Virus record (IMG/VR): IMGVR_UViG_3300042987_004038
Coordinates: 32,831-96,830 of that record
DNA from: a virus
Reading direction: 5' to 3' (one strand)
Length of the DNA stretch: 64,000 bases
Shown here piece by piece: positions 47,199 to 55,106 of the stretch. A program made the translations under genes and the position numbers. Positions within the stretch are counted from its first letter, which is position 1, and each line of letters begins with the position of its first letter. The notes under the pieces were generated by a model, which worked only from the letters and a program-made list of their open reading frames with translations, was not told where the DNA came from and ran no database searches.

Positions 47199-49586
47199 AT
47201 GTCTGTTATCGAGATCAGCCCAGACCTCGTAGAGGTGACAACACTGGTTTTGCAACCAAGCCAGTCTTTTTCATCTTCGTCTCTTGGCATGCAAGGTGCA
47301 ATTAGAATCTACTCAAAGCCCACAAACTCTCTAAAAAGCTTTTCCGGGATTAGTTCCACAAATGCTTATACAGAGACTTCTGGTGTGACTGAAGATGATG
47401 ATCTTCTGTACAATGCAAGCCAGCAATATATTTCTGGTGCTACATCTATTTTTAAACAAATGGACGCTTACATCAGAAATGTTTCAACAGCTGATGTAAG
47501 CAGCAGACAGTTTATCCAGACATTTCCTGTTAGAATGTTTTCTCCGCCGAGTGTCACTCCTACAACATTTACCGACTCAGACGGAGACGGAGAAGTAGAT
47601 TCTGATTCTGTACCGCAGGACAGAAGCGAATGGACAAATTTCCAGCGTAGAAATATTAGTAAATTCTTAATGCTGGAACAAAGAACACAAAATCATTTGT
47701 CTTTTAATGCTTATGTGAATTACAATAGCTTGAATTTTGTCTCATCGAGTAATTTTGGAACAAGTTCAGCTCTCATTTTTCCAAATTTTCCAGATGCAAA
47801 CGGGACGAGAGATTATACTCCTGATGGTCCTTTTACTCTGGACTTCTTCATAAAGCCTCGGGCGCCTATTGATGAAATTGAACATTTTAGGGCAGGAACA
47901 GTCTTTCATATTTCTTCGTCAATATGCGTTTCTCTTGTAAGTGGATCAAGTCTAGCTTCGGATAGAAAGCCAGACAAATTTAGGATACTTCTGCAGCTAA
48001 GCCAGAGCGCTGATATTCCTCCCTCCCAGATACATCTTGGTTCTCTTCCTGCATCCTCGCCTTTAGATCTTGCTTTTGTTACGCCGGAATTTCTTCAAAG
48101 AGACAAGTGGAGCAGAGTTACAATTCGATGGGGTGCAAAAAATAGAAACTTTGGAACCGGGTCTATACGGGTTGATAATAACATAACAAATTTTTCTTCA
48201 AGAACAGATTCTATCAAGACTGGGCTTAATAGCAACGCAGTTGTCATAGGGAACTACTACGACAGCGGCGACAGAATTGCAAAGTTTTTTAATTCAAATG
48301 CATCATTGAAATATGGAACTCTGGAAGATCCTATTCCGGGAACGAATGATCCTGCTGGTTTTTCATTTAGCAACCCTTTAAATGCTGAAGTTCATCACAT
48401 TTCACTTTTCAAGAGATTTCTCACAGACTCGGAAATTACAAACATCAATGACCTTTTTGTAGAGACTCCAGGCGCAAAAGGTCCCGCCTTTTTCTTACCC
48501 CCTTTCTTTACTTCATCAATCCCATCTGATGGTGTTACAACTTACATCACCCCTAATGTGCTTGCAACTGTTGATACAGACAGCCCAGTGTCATACCAGC
48601 TTGCGCTAGGATATAATTCAACATTTGTAAATCTCCAAAATTTTGTAGTTGATTTTGCTAGATCTAGGCAGTCACGTGCTTACAACATGTCGGATGGAGT
48701 TGCTGTTCCAACTGCTTTTGATTCCAGAGATGGCACCATTGACCAGCTTCTGATGTTGCAGAGACAAAATAGAGCTAGAAATTTTTTCATACTGCCCTGC
48801 GATGATGGATTTTTTGAGCCAAGCTTTGAGATTCTTGATAGTGATAATTCAAGATTTCAAAATATTGGAGCTTCAAAATCTACAATGCTTATATCGATGG
48901 ATGCCCTTGCTCCCCCAGGAGAGATCTCTGAGGGGGGTGTGTACATACGCGGCGCGGAGTTTTCTGATTTTTCATATGATGGATCTGATTCTCCTTATTT
49001 GCCGCTGTATCAAAACATAAGCTACGGAACAGTTGGGCTACCCGACAACAGTTCCAATAGAATGCTTGTTTTCACAATACCAAGTCTCTACTACATGTCA
49101 AGAATCATCCCAGAATCTTTTGTCCTAACAGATAGCAATATCTCATATTCAGGCGGGATTTCAATGACATTGAAAGATGATGGAAGAGGAAATATCTACA
49201 GATGCGACGCTGTTTCTAAACCAGCAAAATGGAATAGAGTTGGCGCGATCTTCTATAATCACGGAATTGTTGCTTTAATATCTCCGCATCTTTCATTTTT
49301 TGGAAGAAATTCGTATGAGATGTCATTTAGAGGAGAAATGAGAAAAACAATTGCAAATTTCTCAGTCCCGGCGCCGCCTAGCGCTTTCAATAAGTCTCAA
49401 AATCCAACCTGGCAATCTTTCCCACCAACAAATCTAAAATCAGAGCAAGCAAAAGAATTCAATTATATCTCAGGAATAAATCTTCACGATGATAATTTCA
49501 ACGTAGTGATGCGAGCTAGACTTGCACAGGTTGTTCAAAAAAGAGAAGGCGACGAAATAGTCTTTAGAATAAGATATGACTTCTAG
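47199..49586 (+). CDS. Virion protein with LamG-like domain and shared C-terminal motif
   Basis: A 795-residue protein with GAGGTGG ribosome binding site. Residues about 205-400 form a LamG/ConA-like sandwich: PDGPFTLDFFIKPRAPIDEI, then VFHISSSICVSLVSGS, DKWSRVTIRWGAKNRNFGTG. Near residue 127 there is DSDGDGEVDSD, a calcium-loop-like run. The C-terminus (NYISGINLHDDNFNVVMRAR then LAQVVQKREGDEIVFRIRYD) matches the last 45 residues of the previous gene. A glycan-binding virion protein is plausible. It overlaps the RuvC-like gene by 11 bases. Confidence 0.58.
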   Translation: MSVIEISPDLVEVTTLVLQPSQSFSSSSLGMQGAIRIYSKPTNSLKSFSGISSTNAYTETSGVTEDDDLLYNASQQYISGATSIFKQMDAYIRNVSTADVSSRQFIQTFPVRMFSPPSVTPTTFTDSDGDGEVDSDSVPQDRSEWTNFQRRNISKFLMLEQRTQNHLSFNAYVNYNSLNFVSSSNFGTSSALIFPNFPDANGTRDYTPDGPFTLDFFIKPRAPIDEIEHFRAGTVFHISSSICVSLVSGSSLASDRKPDKFRILLQLSQSADIPPSQIHLGSLPASSPLDLAFVTPEFLQRDKWSRVTIRWGAKNRNFGTGSIRVDNNITNFSSRTDSIKTGLNSNAVVIGNYYDSGDRIAKFFNSNASLKYGTLEDPIPGTNDPAGFSFSNPLNAEVHHISLFKRFLTDSEITNINDLFVETPGAKGPAFFLPPFFTSSIPSDGVTTYITPNVLATVDTDSPVSYQLALGYNSTFVNLQNFVVDFARSRQSRAYNMSDGVAVPTAFDSRDGTIDQLLMLQRQNRARNFFILPCDDGFFEPSFEILDSDNSRFQNIGASKSTMLISMDALAPPGEISEGGVYIRGAEFSDFSYDGSDSPYLPLYQNISYGTVGLPDNSSNRMLVFTIPSLYYMSRIIPESFVLTDSNISYSGGISMTLKDDGRGNIYRCDAVSKPAKWNRVGAIFYNHGIVALISPHLSFFGRNSYEMSFRGEMRKTIANFSVPAPPSAFNKSQNPTWQSFPPTNLKSEQAKEFNYISGINLHDDNFNVVMRARLAQVVQKREGDEIVFRIRYDF

Positions 49587-50109
49587 AAAAATATTAGGAC
49601 TGGATATTTCTACATCTTGCACGGGATTGTGTTGCTTAGACGATAATGGGACGATTGTTTTAATTGAACCAATCGTCTTGACCTCTCACAAGACATTTGT
49701 TGAAAAATGTAATTTAATAAAAGAGAGCCTTGAGAGTGTAAAGAGAGAACACAAAATCACAGATGTATTTATAGAGCAAAATTTAAGCTCTTTTAGGCGA
49801 GGTCTTTCTTCTGCACACACTATCAACACACTTGCAAGATTCAACGGTGCATGTAGTTTTATCGCATACCAGGTCCTTGGAGTCGATCCGATCTCTTTGA
49901 ATGTTACAAATGCTAGAAACCATCTTAAAATAAAGATTGATCACAAGGACAAGACTCGAAACACAAAGCAGAAAGTTTTTGAATGGGTTGATTCAAAGAT
50001 TCACGTAGAGTGGCCACGCAAGAAGAACGGAGACATTAGAGAGACAGCGTATGACATGGCAGATGCATATGTGATAGCAATGGCAGGGCTGATGGGTTGT
50101 AAAGAGTAA
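49576..50109 (+). CDS. RuvC-like Holliday-junction resolvase
   Basis: A 177-residue RNase H-fold nuclease. RuvC-type acidic residues are visible: D10 in KILGLDISTSCTG, E67 in DVFIEQNLSS, and D160/D163 in AYDMADAYVIA. Lys-rich KIDHKDKTRNTKQKVFEWVD before the last motif fits a DNA-binding helix. It would cut four-way junctions before packaging, the job done in T4 by endonuclease VII (gp49). Coupled to the next, primase-like gene by a 14-base gap and to the upstream gene by overlap. Confidence 0.85.
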   Translation: MTSRKILGLDISTSCTGLCCLDDNGTIVLIEPIVLTSHKTFVEKCNLIKESLESVKREHKITDVFIEQNLSSFRRGLSSAHTINTLARFNGACSFIAYQVLGVDPISLNVTNARNHLKIKIDHKDKTRNTKQKVFEWVDSKIHVEWPRKKNGDIRETAYDMADAYVIAMAGLMGCKE

Positions 50110-50123
50110 TTCTCCTAGTAAAA

Positions 50124-51095
50124 TTGTTTGTGCAAACAACAATAACTGATCGTGTCAGATTTATTGAGAAAGTCTTTGGAAAGGGTGTCATTGCTAGAAG
50201 CGGTGAGGACATAGCAGTTTCGTGTCCAGTTTGCAATGATACAAAAAAGAAAAAGCTCTCAATATCTCTTAAAAGCTGGAGTTTTCATTGTTGGGTATGC
50301 AACGAAAAAGGGAGAACATTAGTCCCACTAATTAGAAAGACAAAGAGCAGAGAAACTCTTGAAGTCTATAAGCGGGATTTTTTAAATCTAAAATCTTTCC
50401 ATGAAAGCGAAGATGCCAAAGAAGATGAGGTGTTTTCATATCCCGAGGGGTTTGTTCCCGTCGTAAATCTTCTTGATTCAAGGCTTCCAAACGTTAGATC
50501 TGTTATATCTTATCTAAAATCTCGCGGTTTAAAAGAGGCAGATTTTTATAGATACAGAGTCGGAATGACTCCGGCAGGAAAAGACCCTAGACGCGTATTC
50601 TTCATATCTCTTGATGAAGAGGGTAATGAAAACTTTTTTGTTTCAAGAAGCATTGACGATCAATCAAAGTATCGGTATGTAAATTCAAAGGTTGATAAAA
50701 CTTCTATCATCTTTAATGAATGTGATATTGACTGGAATGAGCCAATTTTTCTAGTGGAAGGAGTTTTTGATCAAATTAGTCTATCTAAAAATAGCGCAGT
50801 GCTTCTTGGGTCAACACTTCCCGCTTCAAGTCTTCTTTTCAGAAAGCTAGTGCTCAATGAAGCACATGTGATTATCAGTCTTGATCCCGATGCAAAGAAG
50901 AAGTCGAAAGAAATCGCTGATTCTTTGACTGAATATGGGTGCAAGGTCCAAATTATGGACATTCAAGATTCAAAAGATCTAGGAAGTATGTCTCAACAGC
51001 AGATCAGTGAAGCAATGAAGAATATTTCAGACTGGAATCCAAAGACTTCGCTGCTAACAAAGATAAATTCAATTAGAAGTGGATCGATTTTGTGA
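50124..51095 (+). CDS. DNA primase-like, zinc ribbon plus TOPRIM
   Basis: A 323-residue protein resembling DnaG-type primase cores. The zinc ribbon is C34-P-V-C37 ... C56-W-V-C59; the TOPRIM part has E212 in FLVEGVFDQIS and D254-P-D256 in ISLDPDAKKK. Synthesises RNA primers in the phage replisome. The start is uncertain: TTG at 50124 or GTG at 50130, neither with a strong ribosome binding site. A helicase is not next to it. T4 gp61 is similar in size (342 residues). Confidence 0.82.
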   Translation: MFVQTTITDRVRFIEKVFGKGVIARSGEDIAVSCPVCNDTKKKKLSISLKSWSFHCWVCNEKGRTLVPLIRKTKSRETLEVYKRDFLNLKSFHESEDAKEDEVFSYPEGFVPVVNLLDSRLPNVRSVISYLKSRGLKEADFYRYRVGMTPAGKDPRRVFFISLDEEGNENFFVSRSIDDQSKYRYVNSKVDKTSIIFNECDIDWNEPIFLVEGVFDQISLSKNSAVLLGSTLPASSLLFRKLVLNEAHVIISLDPDAKKKSKEIADSLTEYGCKVQIMDIQDSKDLGSMSQQQISEAMKNISDWNPKTSLLTKINSIRSGSIL

Positions 51096-51101
51096 TATTT
51101 A
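51094..51101 (+). promoter_or_regulatory. Candidate late promoter (GATATTTA)
   Basis: GATATTTA overlaps the TGA stop of the primase gene and ends 6 bases before the ATG at 51108. With T4 spacing the transcript would be nearly leaderless for that gene, so this copy is the weakest of the three. Confidence 0.25.
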
Positions 51102-51107
51102 ATCATT

Positions 51108-51392
51108 ATGAAAAACGTAAGACACGCAATTCGATCAATTCTTGCCGATGACGCCCTATATCGAAGAGAAGACATTCCGGGAGATGTAGACGATCCACCT
51201 GACAGTGGGTGCGGATGCAAATCAGAATGTCATTGTGAAGAGGATTTCGTCACGCCAAAATACGCGCTTTACAGTCTTATAGGAGACGCCATCAGGATGT
51301 ATGACCAGATGGAATCAGAAAGCACTGGCAACCCAGAGATTGACGATCTAATAGTCAACATTGCACGAGAGATAAAAAGAACAGTCGGTTGA
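51108..51392 (+). CDS. Small Cys-rich protein, unknown
   Basis: A 94-residue acidic protein. A cluster GCGCKSECHCEED near residues 38-50 has four Cys and a His, suggesting a metal site. The rest (ALYSLIGDAIRMYDQMESES) is helical. No family known to me. It precedes the Mre11-Rad50 fusion by 31 bases with no terminator, so co-expression is likely. No ribosome binding site of consensus type. Confidence 0.55.
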   Translation: MKNVRHAIRSILADDALYRREDIPGDVDDPPDSGCGCKSECHCEEDFVTPKYALYSLIGDAIRMYDQMESESTGNPEIDDLIVNIAREIKRTVG

Positions 51393-51423
51393 ATAAGAAC
51401 CCAAAGATGTGTATGATTGTCTC

Positions 51424-54400
51424 ATGAAGATTGCACACTTTGCTGACGTCCATTTTCGAGGACTTGCGCGTCATTCTGAATATCGCGAGGCTTTTGAGGA
51501 CGCATTCAAAACACTGCGCCAGATTAAGCCAGATTTAATCTATATTGGCGGTGATATTGTTCATTCAAAAACCCAGGGGATTACTCCAGAGCTCATTGAC
51601 GTACTTCGGTGGTGGTTTAAATCGCTAGCCAGCATTGCTCCTGTTGATGTTCTCCTGGGAAACCATGATGGACTCATAATGAACAAACAGCGGCTTGATG
51701 CTGTGTCACCCATTGTTGAGGCGCTTGGTGATCCAAGAATTCGACTTCTCAAAAAGTCTGGTGTCTATTCGACGCAAGACCCGGGTGTTACTTTTTGTGT
51801 TTTCTCTCTCTTTGACCAGGAAGGGTGGAAGTCGGTCTCACCGATACCGGGAAAAATCAATATTGCTCTCTACCACGGATCTGTAAGGGGCGCGCTATCT
51901 GACACTGATTATGAGCTTGAGGGTGAGATAACGACAGGATTCTTTGAGAACTATGATTTCACTTTACTAGGCGACATACACAAGCGACAGTTTCTGAATA
52001 AGCAGAGAACCATTGCCTATTGTGGGTCAACAATTCAGCAGAACTATGCTGAAGAGAAAACAAAAGGATTCTTGCTCTGGGATATTAGATCTCACGATAA
52101 TTTCGATGTCACTTTTCACCCTGTCAAGAATGTGCATCCATTTGTGACAGTCACATGGAGGGATAATGCTGATACCAATCAGCTCCTTAGGGAGATACCA
52201 GAGAGGTCACGTGTTAGATTTGATATTCAATCAAGAGACACTGATGGGCTCAGGAGCTTCTGTTCTCTTGTTGAGTCATCTCTCTCTCCTGTTGAGATAA
52301 CATACAAGACCCAGACAGATAAATCAGGACCAGCAGAGAGTCCGACTGAGGAGATAAAGTCGATAGACGTCAAGCAGGCATTGGTAGATTTTATCAACAG
52401 GAGATCTCTACCATCTCAGGTGAATGAGGAAGCACTCAAAAAGCTTGATTATTACCTTGCTTCTCGAGATGGTGCGGAGGATGCTGTTAGGAATGTCAAG
52501 TGGGACCTAAAGCGCCTCGAGTTTAACAATCTCTTCTCTTATGGTGAGAACAACTACATTGACTTTGACGTCATGCCTGGGATTACGGGAATCTTTGGCA
52601 AGAACAGGTCTGGAAAGTCATCCATCATCGGTTCAATAACCTACTGCCTATTCAACACGACTGACCGTGGTAGCATGAAGAATCTTCATATTATCAATTC
52701 AAAGAAGAATGCATGCAGCGCAAAGGCGAGAGTATCTGTTTCTTCAGATGAATATGAGATCTCACGTGAGACAGTCAAGAATTTTCCCAAGAAGGGCGAA
52801 GTCTGGGCCAGCACGACGCTGTCTGTCACAAAACTCGGTGATGACGAAGAGAGTCACGTTGATCTGAACGATGAACAACGCCGTGAGACTGAAAAGGTCC
52901 TGCGCAAACTAATCGGCAATTCAGATGATTTCTTCTACACTTGCCTTGCTCCGCAGGGAAATATGAATCTCTTCATCAATGAGAAATCGACAGCTCGCAA
53001 GCAGATGCTGACTCGATTCCTTGACATTGACTACTTTGAGGAGCTTCACAACCGGGTCAAGTCTGATATCTCGCCCTATAGGGCGAGGCTCAAGGGTGCC
53101 GGTTCTGAGCAGGAGTGCAAAAATCAGATAGCTGAGCGCCAGAAAAAGATTGAGGACCTTGAGGCGCTCAAGAAGGCTTGCCGGGAGGAAGCAGAGCGGC
53201 TGAGAAGTCTGATATCGGACATCACGATGAAGATCTCACCTGATGTCGTCAACGATAGAAAGGAAATGGGACGACTTCAGTCATCTCGAGATTCTCTTAT
53301 TAGCGATATTGCGCGGATTGAGAATGAGATTAAGTCTGAGGAGAGCACACAGGAAGCTGTTAAGTCGAAGCATGAACGTGCAAAGACAGTTCTAGAGTCT
53401 GTCAATTTTGATGAGCTTCAAAAGTCTGCCAACGACCAACGTGACATCACGCGTCAAATCGAGTCTGAGGAACGCGATCTCAGGTCCAAGAAGCGCGAGA
53501 GAGACATCCTGACAAAGTCTGTTGAACTTCTAAGTCAGGTCCCATGTCATGGTCAGTATCCTAGCTGCCAATTCATCTGTGATTCACACAGAAACAAGGA
53601 GAGGCTTCCTGGCATCGACTCACAGATCAGCGCCAAGGACAGGTCAATCAGTATCCTCAGGAATAGATCTACGACCCTAGAGAAGGATGACCCGACCACG
53701 TCTTTGCAGAAGGCTACCAAAATTCGAGACCTCGAGAAGGACCTAAAGGTCGAGATTGAGCGGCACGAATCAAAGCTGGGAATTCTTAGAGAACGTATTA
53801 AGAACAAGCGCACAGATCTTCAGCAAGTAGAGACTCGGCTGAGGGAGATACAGCAGAAGATCTCAGGCACAGACATTCCCGAGGACACGCGTCTTGATGA
53901 ATACAACGATTCACTCAAGCACGCAGAGAACATGTCAATCTCTCATGCAACTGATATCGGTGTTCAGACTGAAAAGATTAACCAGCTCAAGAAGCAGCTT
54001 GAGGAGATTAGCTCCTCGCAGGATGCCATGCGCGTCCTTGAGACGCTCGAATCGGCTTTCTCAAAGAATGGCGTGCCACATGAAATTATCGCATCGGCAT
54101 TGCCACGAATCAATGCAGAGATCTCAGCGATTCTAGATGGAATTGCCGGTTTTACAGTTCAGATTGAATCAGATGATTCAAACTCCGTTGAGATTTACCT
54201 CAACTATGGTGACAACCGTCGACTGATTGAGCTAGGATCTGGAATGGAAAAGATGATATCCTCCATTGCCATTCGTGTTGCCCTCACCAATATCTCTGCT
54301 CTTCCAAAGTCAAGCATGTTCATCATCGATGAGGGATTTGGTGCACTTGATGACAGCAATCTTGAGGCATGCGCGCGCCTTCTGACCAATCTCAAGGGCT

Positions 54401-54507
54401 ACTTTAAGAACATCCTTATTATCTCACACGTTGATACAATTAAGGATGTTGTCGATAATGTTATCGATATCGGATGGGAAGATGGATTCGCAAGAGTCGC
54501 ATGCTAG
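51424..54507 (+). CDS. 47/46: Mre11-Rad50 (SbcD-SbcC; gp47-gp46) fusion nuclease-ATPase
   Basis: A 1027-residue single chain combining both subunits of the T4 gp47/gp46 recombination nuclease. The phosphoesterase half has D8-V-H10, GGD44, GNHD (79-82), H151 in YHGS and GDIHK (183-187). The ATPase half has Walker A GKNRSGKS (392-399), a coiled coil with Cys hook VPCHGQYPSCQFIC (C708, C715, C719), the ELGSGMEKM signature near 936, Walker B MFIIDEGFGALDD (965-977) and an ISHVD switch His. ATG 51424 is preferred over GTG 51409. It uses more C/G-ending codons than neighbours. It would process DNA ends for recombination-dependent replication. Confidence 0.93.
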   Translation: MKIAHFADVHFRGLARHSEYREAFEDAFKTLRQIKPDLIYIGGDIVHSKTQGITPELIDVLRWWFKSLASIAPVDVLLGNHDGLIMNKQRLDAVSPIVEALGDPRIRLLKKSGVYSTQDPGVTFCVFSLFDQEGWKSVSPIPGKINIALYHGSVRGALSDTDYELEGEITTGFFENYDFTLLGDIHKRQFLNKQRTIAYCGSTIQQNYAEEKTKGFLLWDIRSHDNFDVTFHPVKNVHPFVTVTWRDNADTNQLLREIPERSRVRFDIQSRDTDGLRSFCSLVESSLSPVEITYKTQTDKSGPAESPTEEIKSIDVKQALVDFINRRSLPSQVNEEALKKLDYYLASRDGAEDAVRNVKWDLKRLEFNNLFSYGENNYIDFDVMPGITGIFGKNRSGKSSIIGSITYCLFNTTDRGSMKNLHIINSKKNACSAKARVSVSSDEYEISRETVKNFPKKGEVWASTTLSVTKLGDDEESHVDLNDEQRRETEKVLRKLIGNSDDFFYTCLAPQGNMNLFINEKSTARKQMLTRFLDIDYFEELHNRVKSDISPYRARLKGAGSEQECKNQIAERQKKIEDLEALKKACREEAERLRSLISDITMKISPDVVNDRKEMGRLQSSRDSLISDIARIENEIKSEESTQEAVKSKHERAKTVLESVNFDELQKSANDQRDITRQIESEERDLRSKKRERDILTKSVELLSQVPCHGQYPSCQFICDSHRNKERLPGIDSQISAKDRSISILRNRSTTLEKDDPTTSLQKATKIRDLEKDLKVEIERHESKLGILRERIKNKRTDLQQVETRLREIQQKISGTDIPEDTRLDEYNDSLKHAENMSISHATDIGVQTEKINQLKKQLEEISSSQDAMRVLETLESAFSKNGVPHEIIASALPRINAEISAILDGIAGFTVQIESDDSNSVEIYLNYGDNRRLIELGSGMEKMISSIAIRVALTNISALPKSSMFIIDEGFGALDDSNLEACARLLTNLKGYFKNILIISHVDTIKDVVDNVIDIGWEDGFARVAC

Positions 54508-54730
54508 ATCGATGCCTTTTTTCTGTAGCATTTGTGAGTTTCCACACGATTTGAATAGAGACTGGCAATATTTTGAGAAATTTGAAATGTGTCAGGAATG
54601 TGCAATGACGCTGGTGGAAGCACGTCAAAATGAGTGGAAATTAGGCTGGAGACCAAGTCAGGACCAGATAGATATATATGTTAATGAAAGAATGCGCCTA
54701 GCAAGGCAATTGAGGGGATACAATGCTTAA
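54482..54730 (+). CDS. Small zinc-finger protein, unknown
   Basis: An 82-residue protein carrying two Cys pairs, CSIC and CQEC about 28 residues apart, a likely zinc ribbon, followed by a helical Arg-rich C-terminus (QDQIDIYVNERMRLARQLRG). Start uncertain: ATG at 54482, within the fusion gene and after GGATGGGAAG, is preferred; ATG at 54512 would give a protein starting MPFFCSICEF. Such proteins often bind DNA or RNA. It overlaps the next gene by 8 bases. Confidence 0.6.
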   Translation: MDSQESHARSMPFFCSICEFPHDLNRDWQYFEKFEMCQECAMTLVEARQNEWKLGWRPSQDQIDIYVNERMRLARQLRGYNA

Positions 54731-55106
54731 TATGCAGGACATAAACGTTCTGGGACAGATTTTAAATACAACATGGGGATCAAGTTCAACCGTTGTCTCT
54801 CCTAGATTTTCAATCAAGAGCACAATGAACGGAGAGATTCTTGTTCTCACCTACACGACTATTACAAATATAGTAATGGGAATAAATCCAAGAGATCAAG
54901 TAAAGGAGCAGGAGAGAGAGTCAGTTGAGACTATGAAGTCATATGTTAAGAAAGTTGAAAAAGAATTCAAAGAAGCTACTGGGAATTCACTCAAACTTAA
55001 AGAGACATCAACAGATGATTCAATAGAGATGATCTCTATGTCACCTCACAATCCGAAGCGCACTGCATATTATCGGAGAAAGTCGACTTACACGATCGGT
55101 GTTTAA
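54723..55106 (+). CDS. Unknown small protein before the terminase
   Basis: A 127-residue protein. N-terminal half is beta-like (LNTTWGSSSTVVSPRFSIKS), the middle is a charged helix (RDQVKEQERESVETMKSYVK) and the C-terminus reads MSPHNPKRTAYYRRKSTYTI. The strong conservation feel of that last stretch suggests a structural or packaging role, but I recognise no family. It sits between the zinc-finger gene and the terminase gene, whose GTG start follows directly on its stop. Confidence 0.55.
   Translation: MLNMQDINVLGQILNTTWGSSSTVVSPRFSIKSTMNGEILVLTYTTITNIVMGINPRDQVKEQERESVETMKSYVKKVEKEFKEATGNSLKLKETSTDDSIEMISMSPHNPKRTAYYRRKSTYTIGV

Noticed and set aside
45909-49586. Tail sheath and tail tube as identities of the two well-translated genes
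   Set aside because: No sheath or tube domain pattern is visible, the second has a LamG fold, and both share a C-terminal module seen in other structural proteins.
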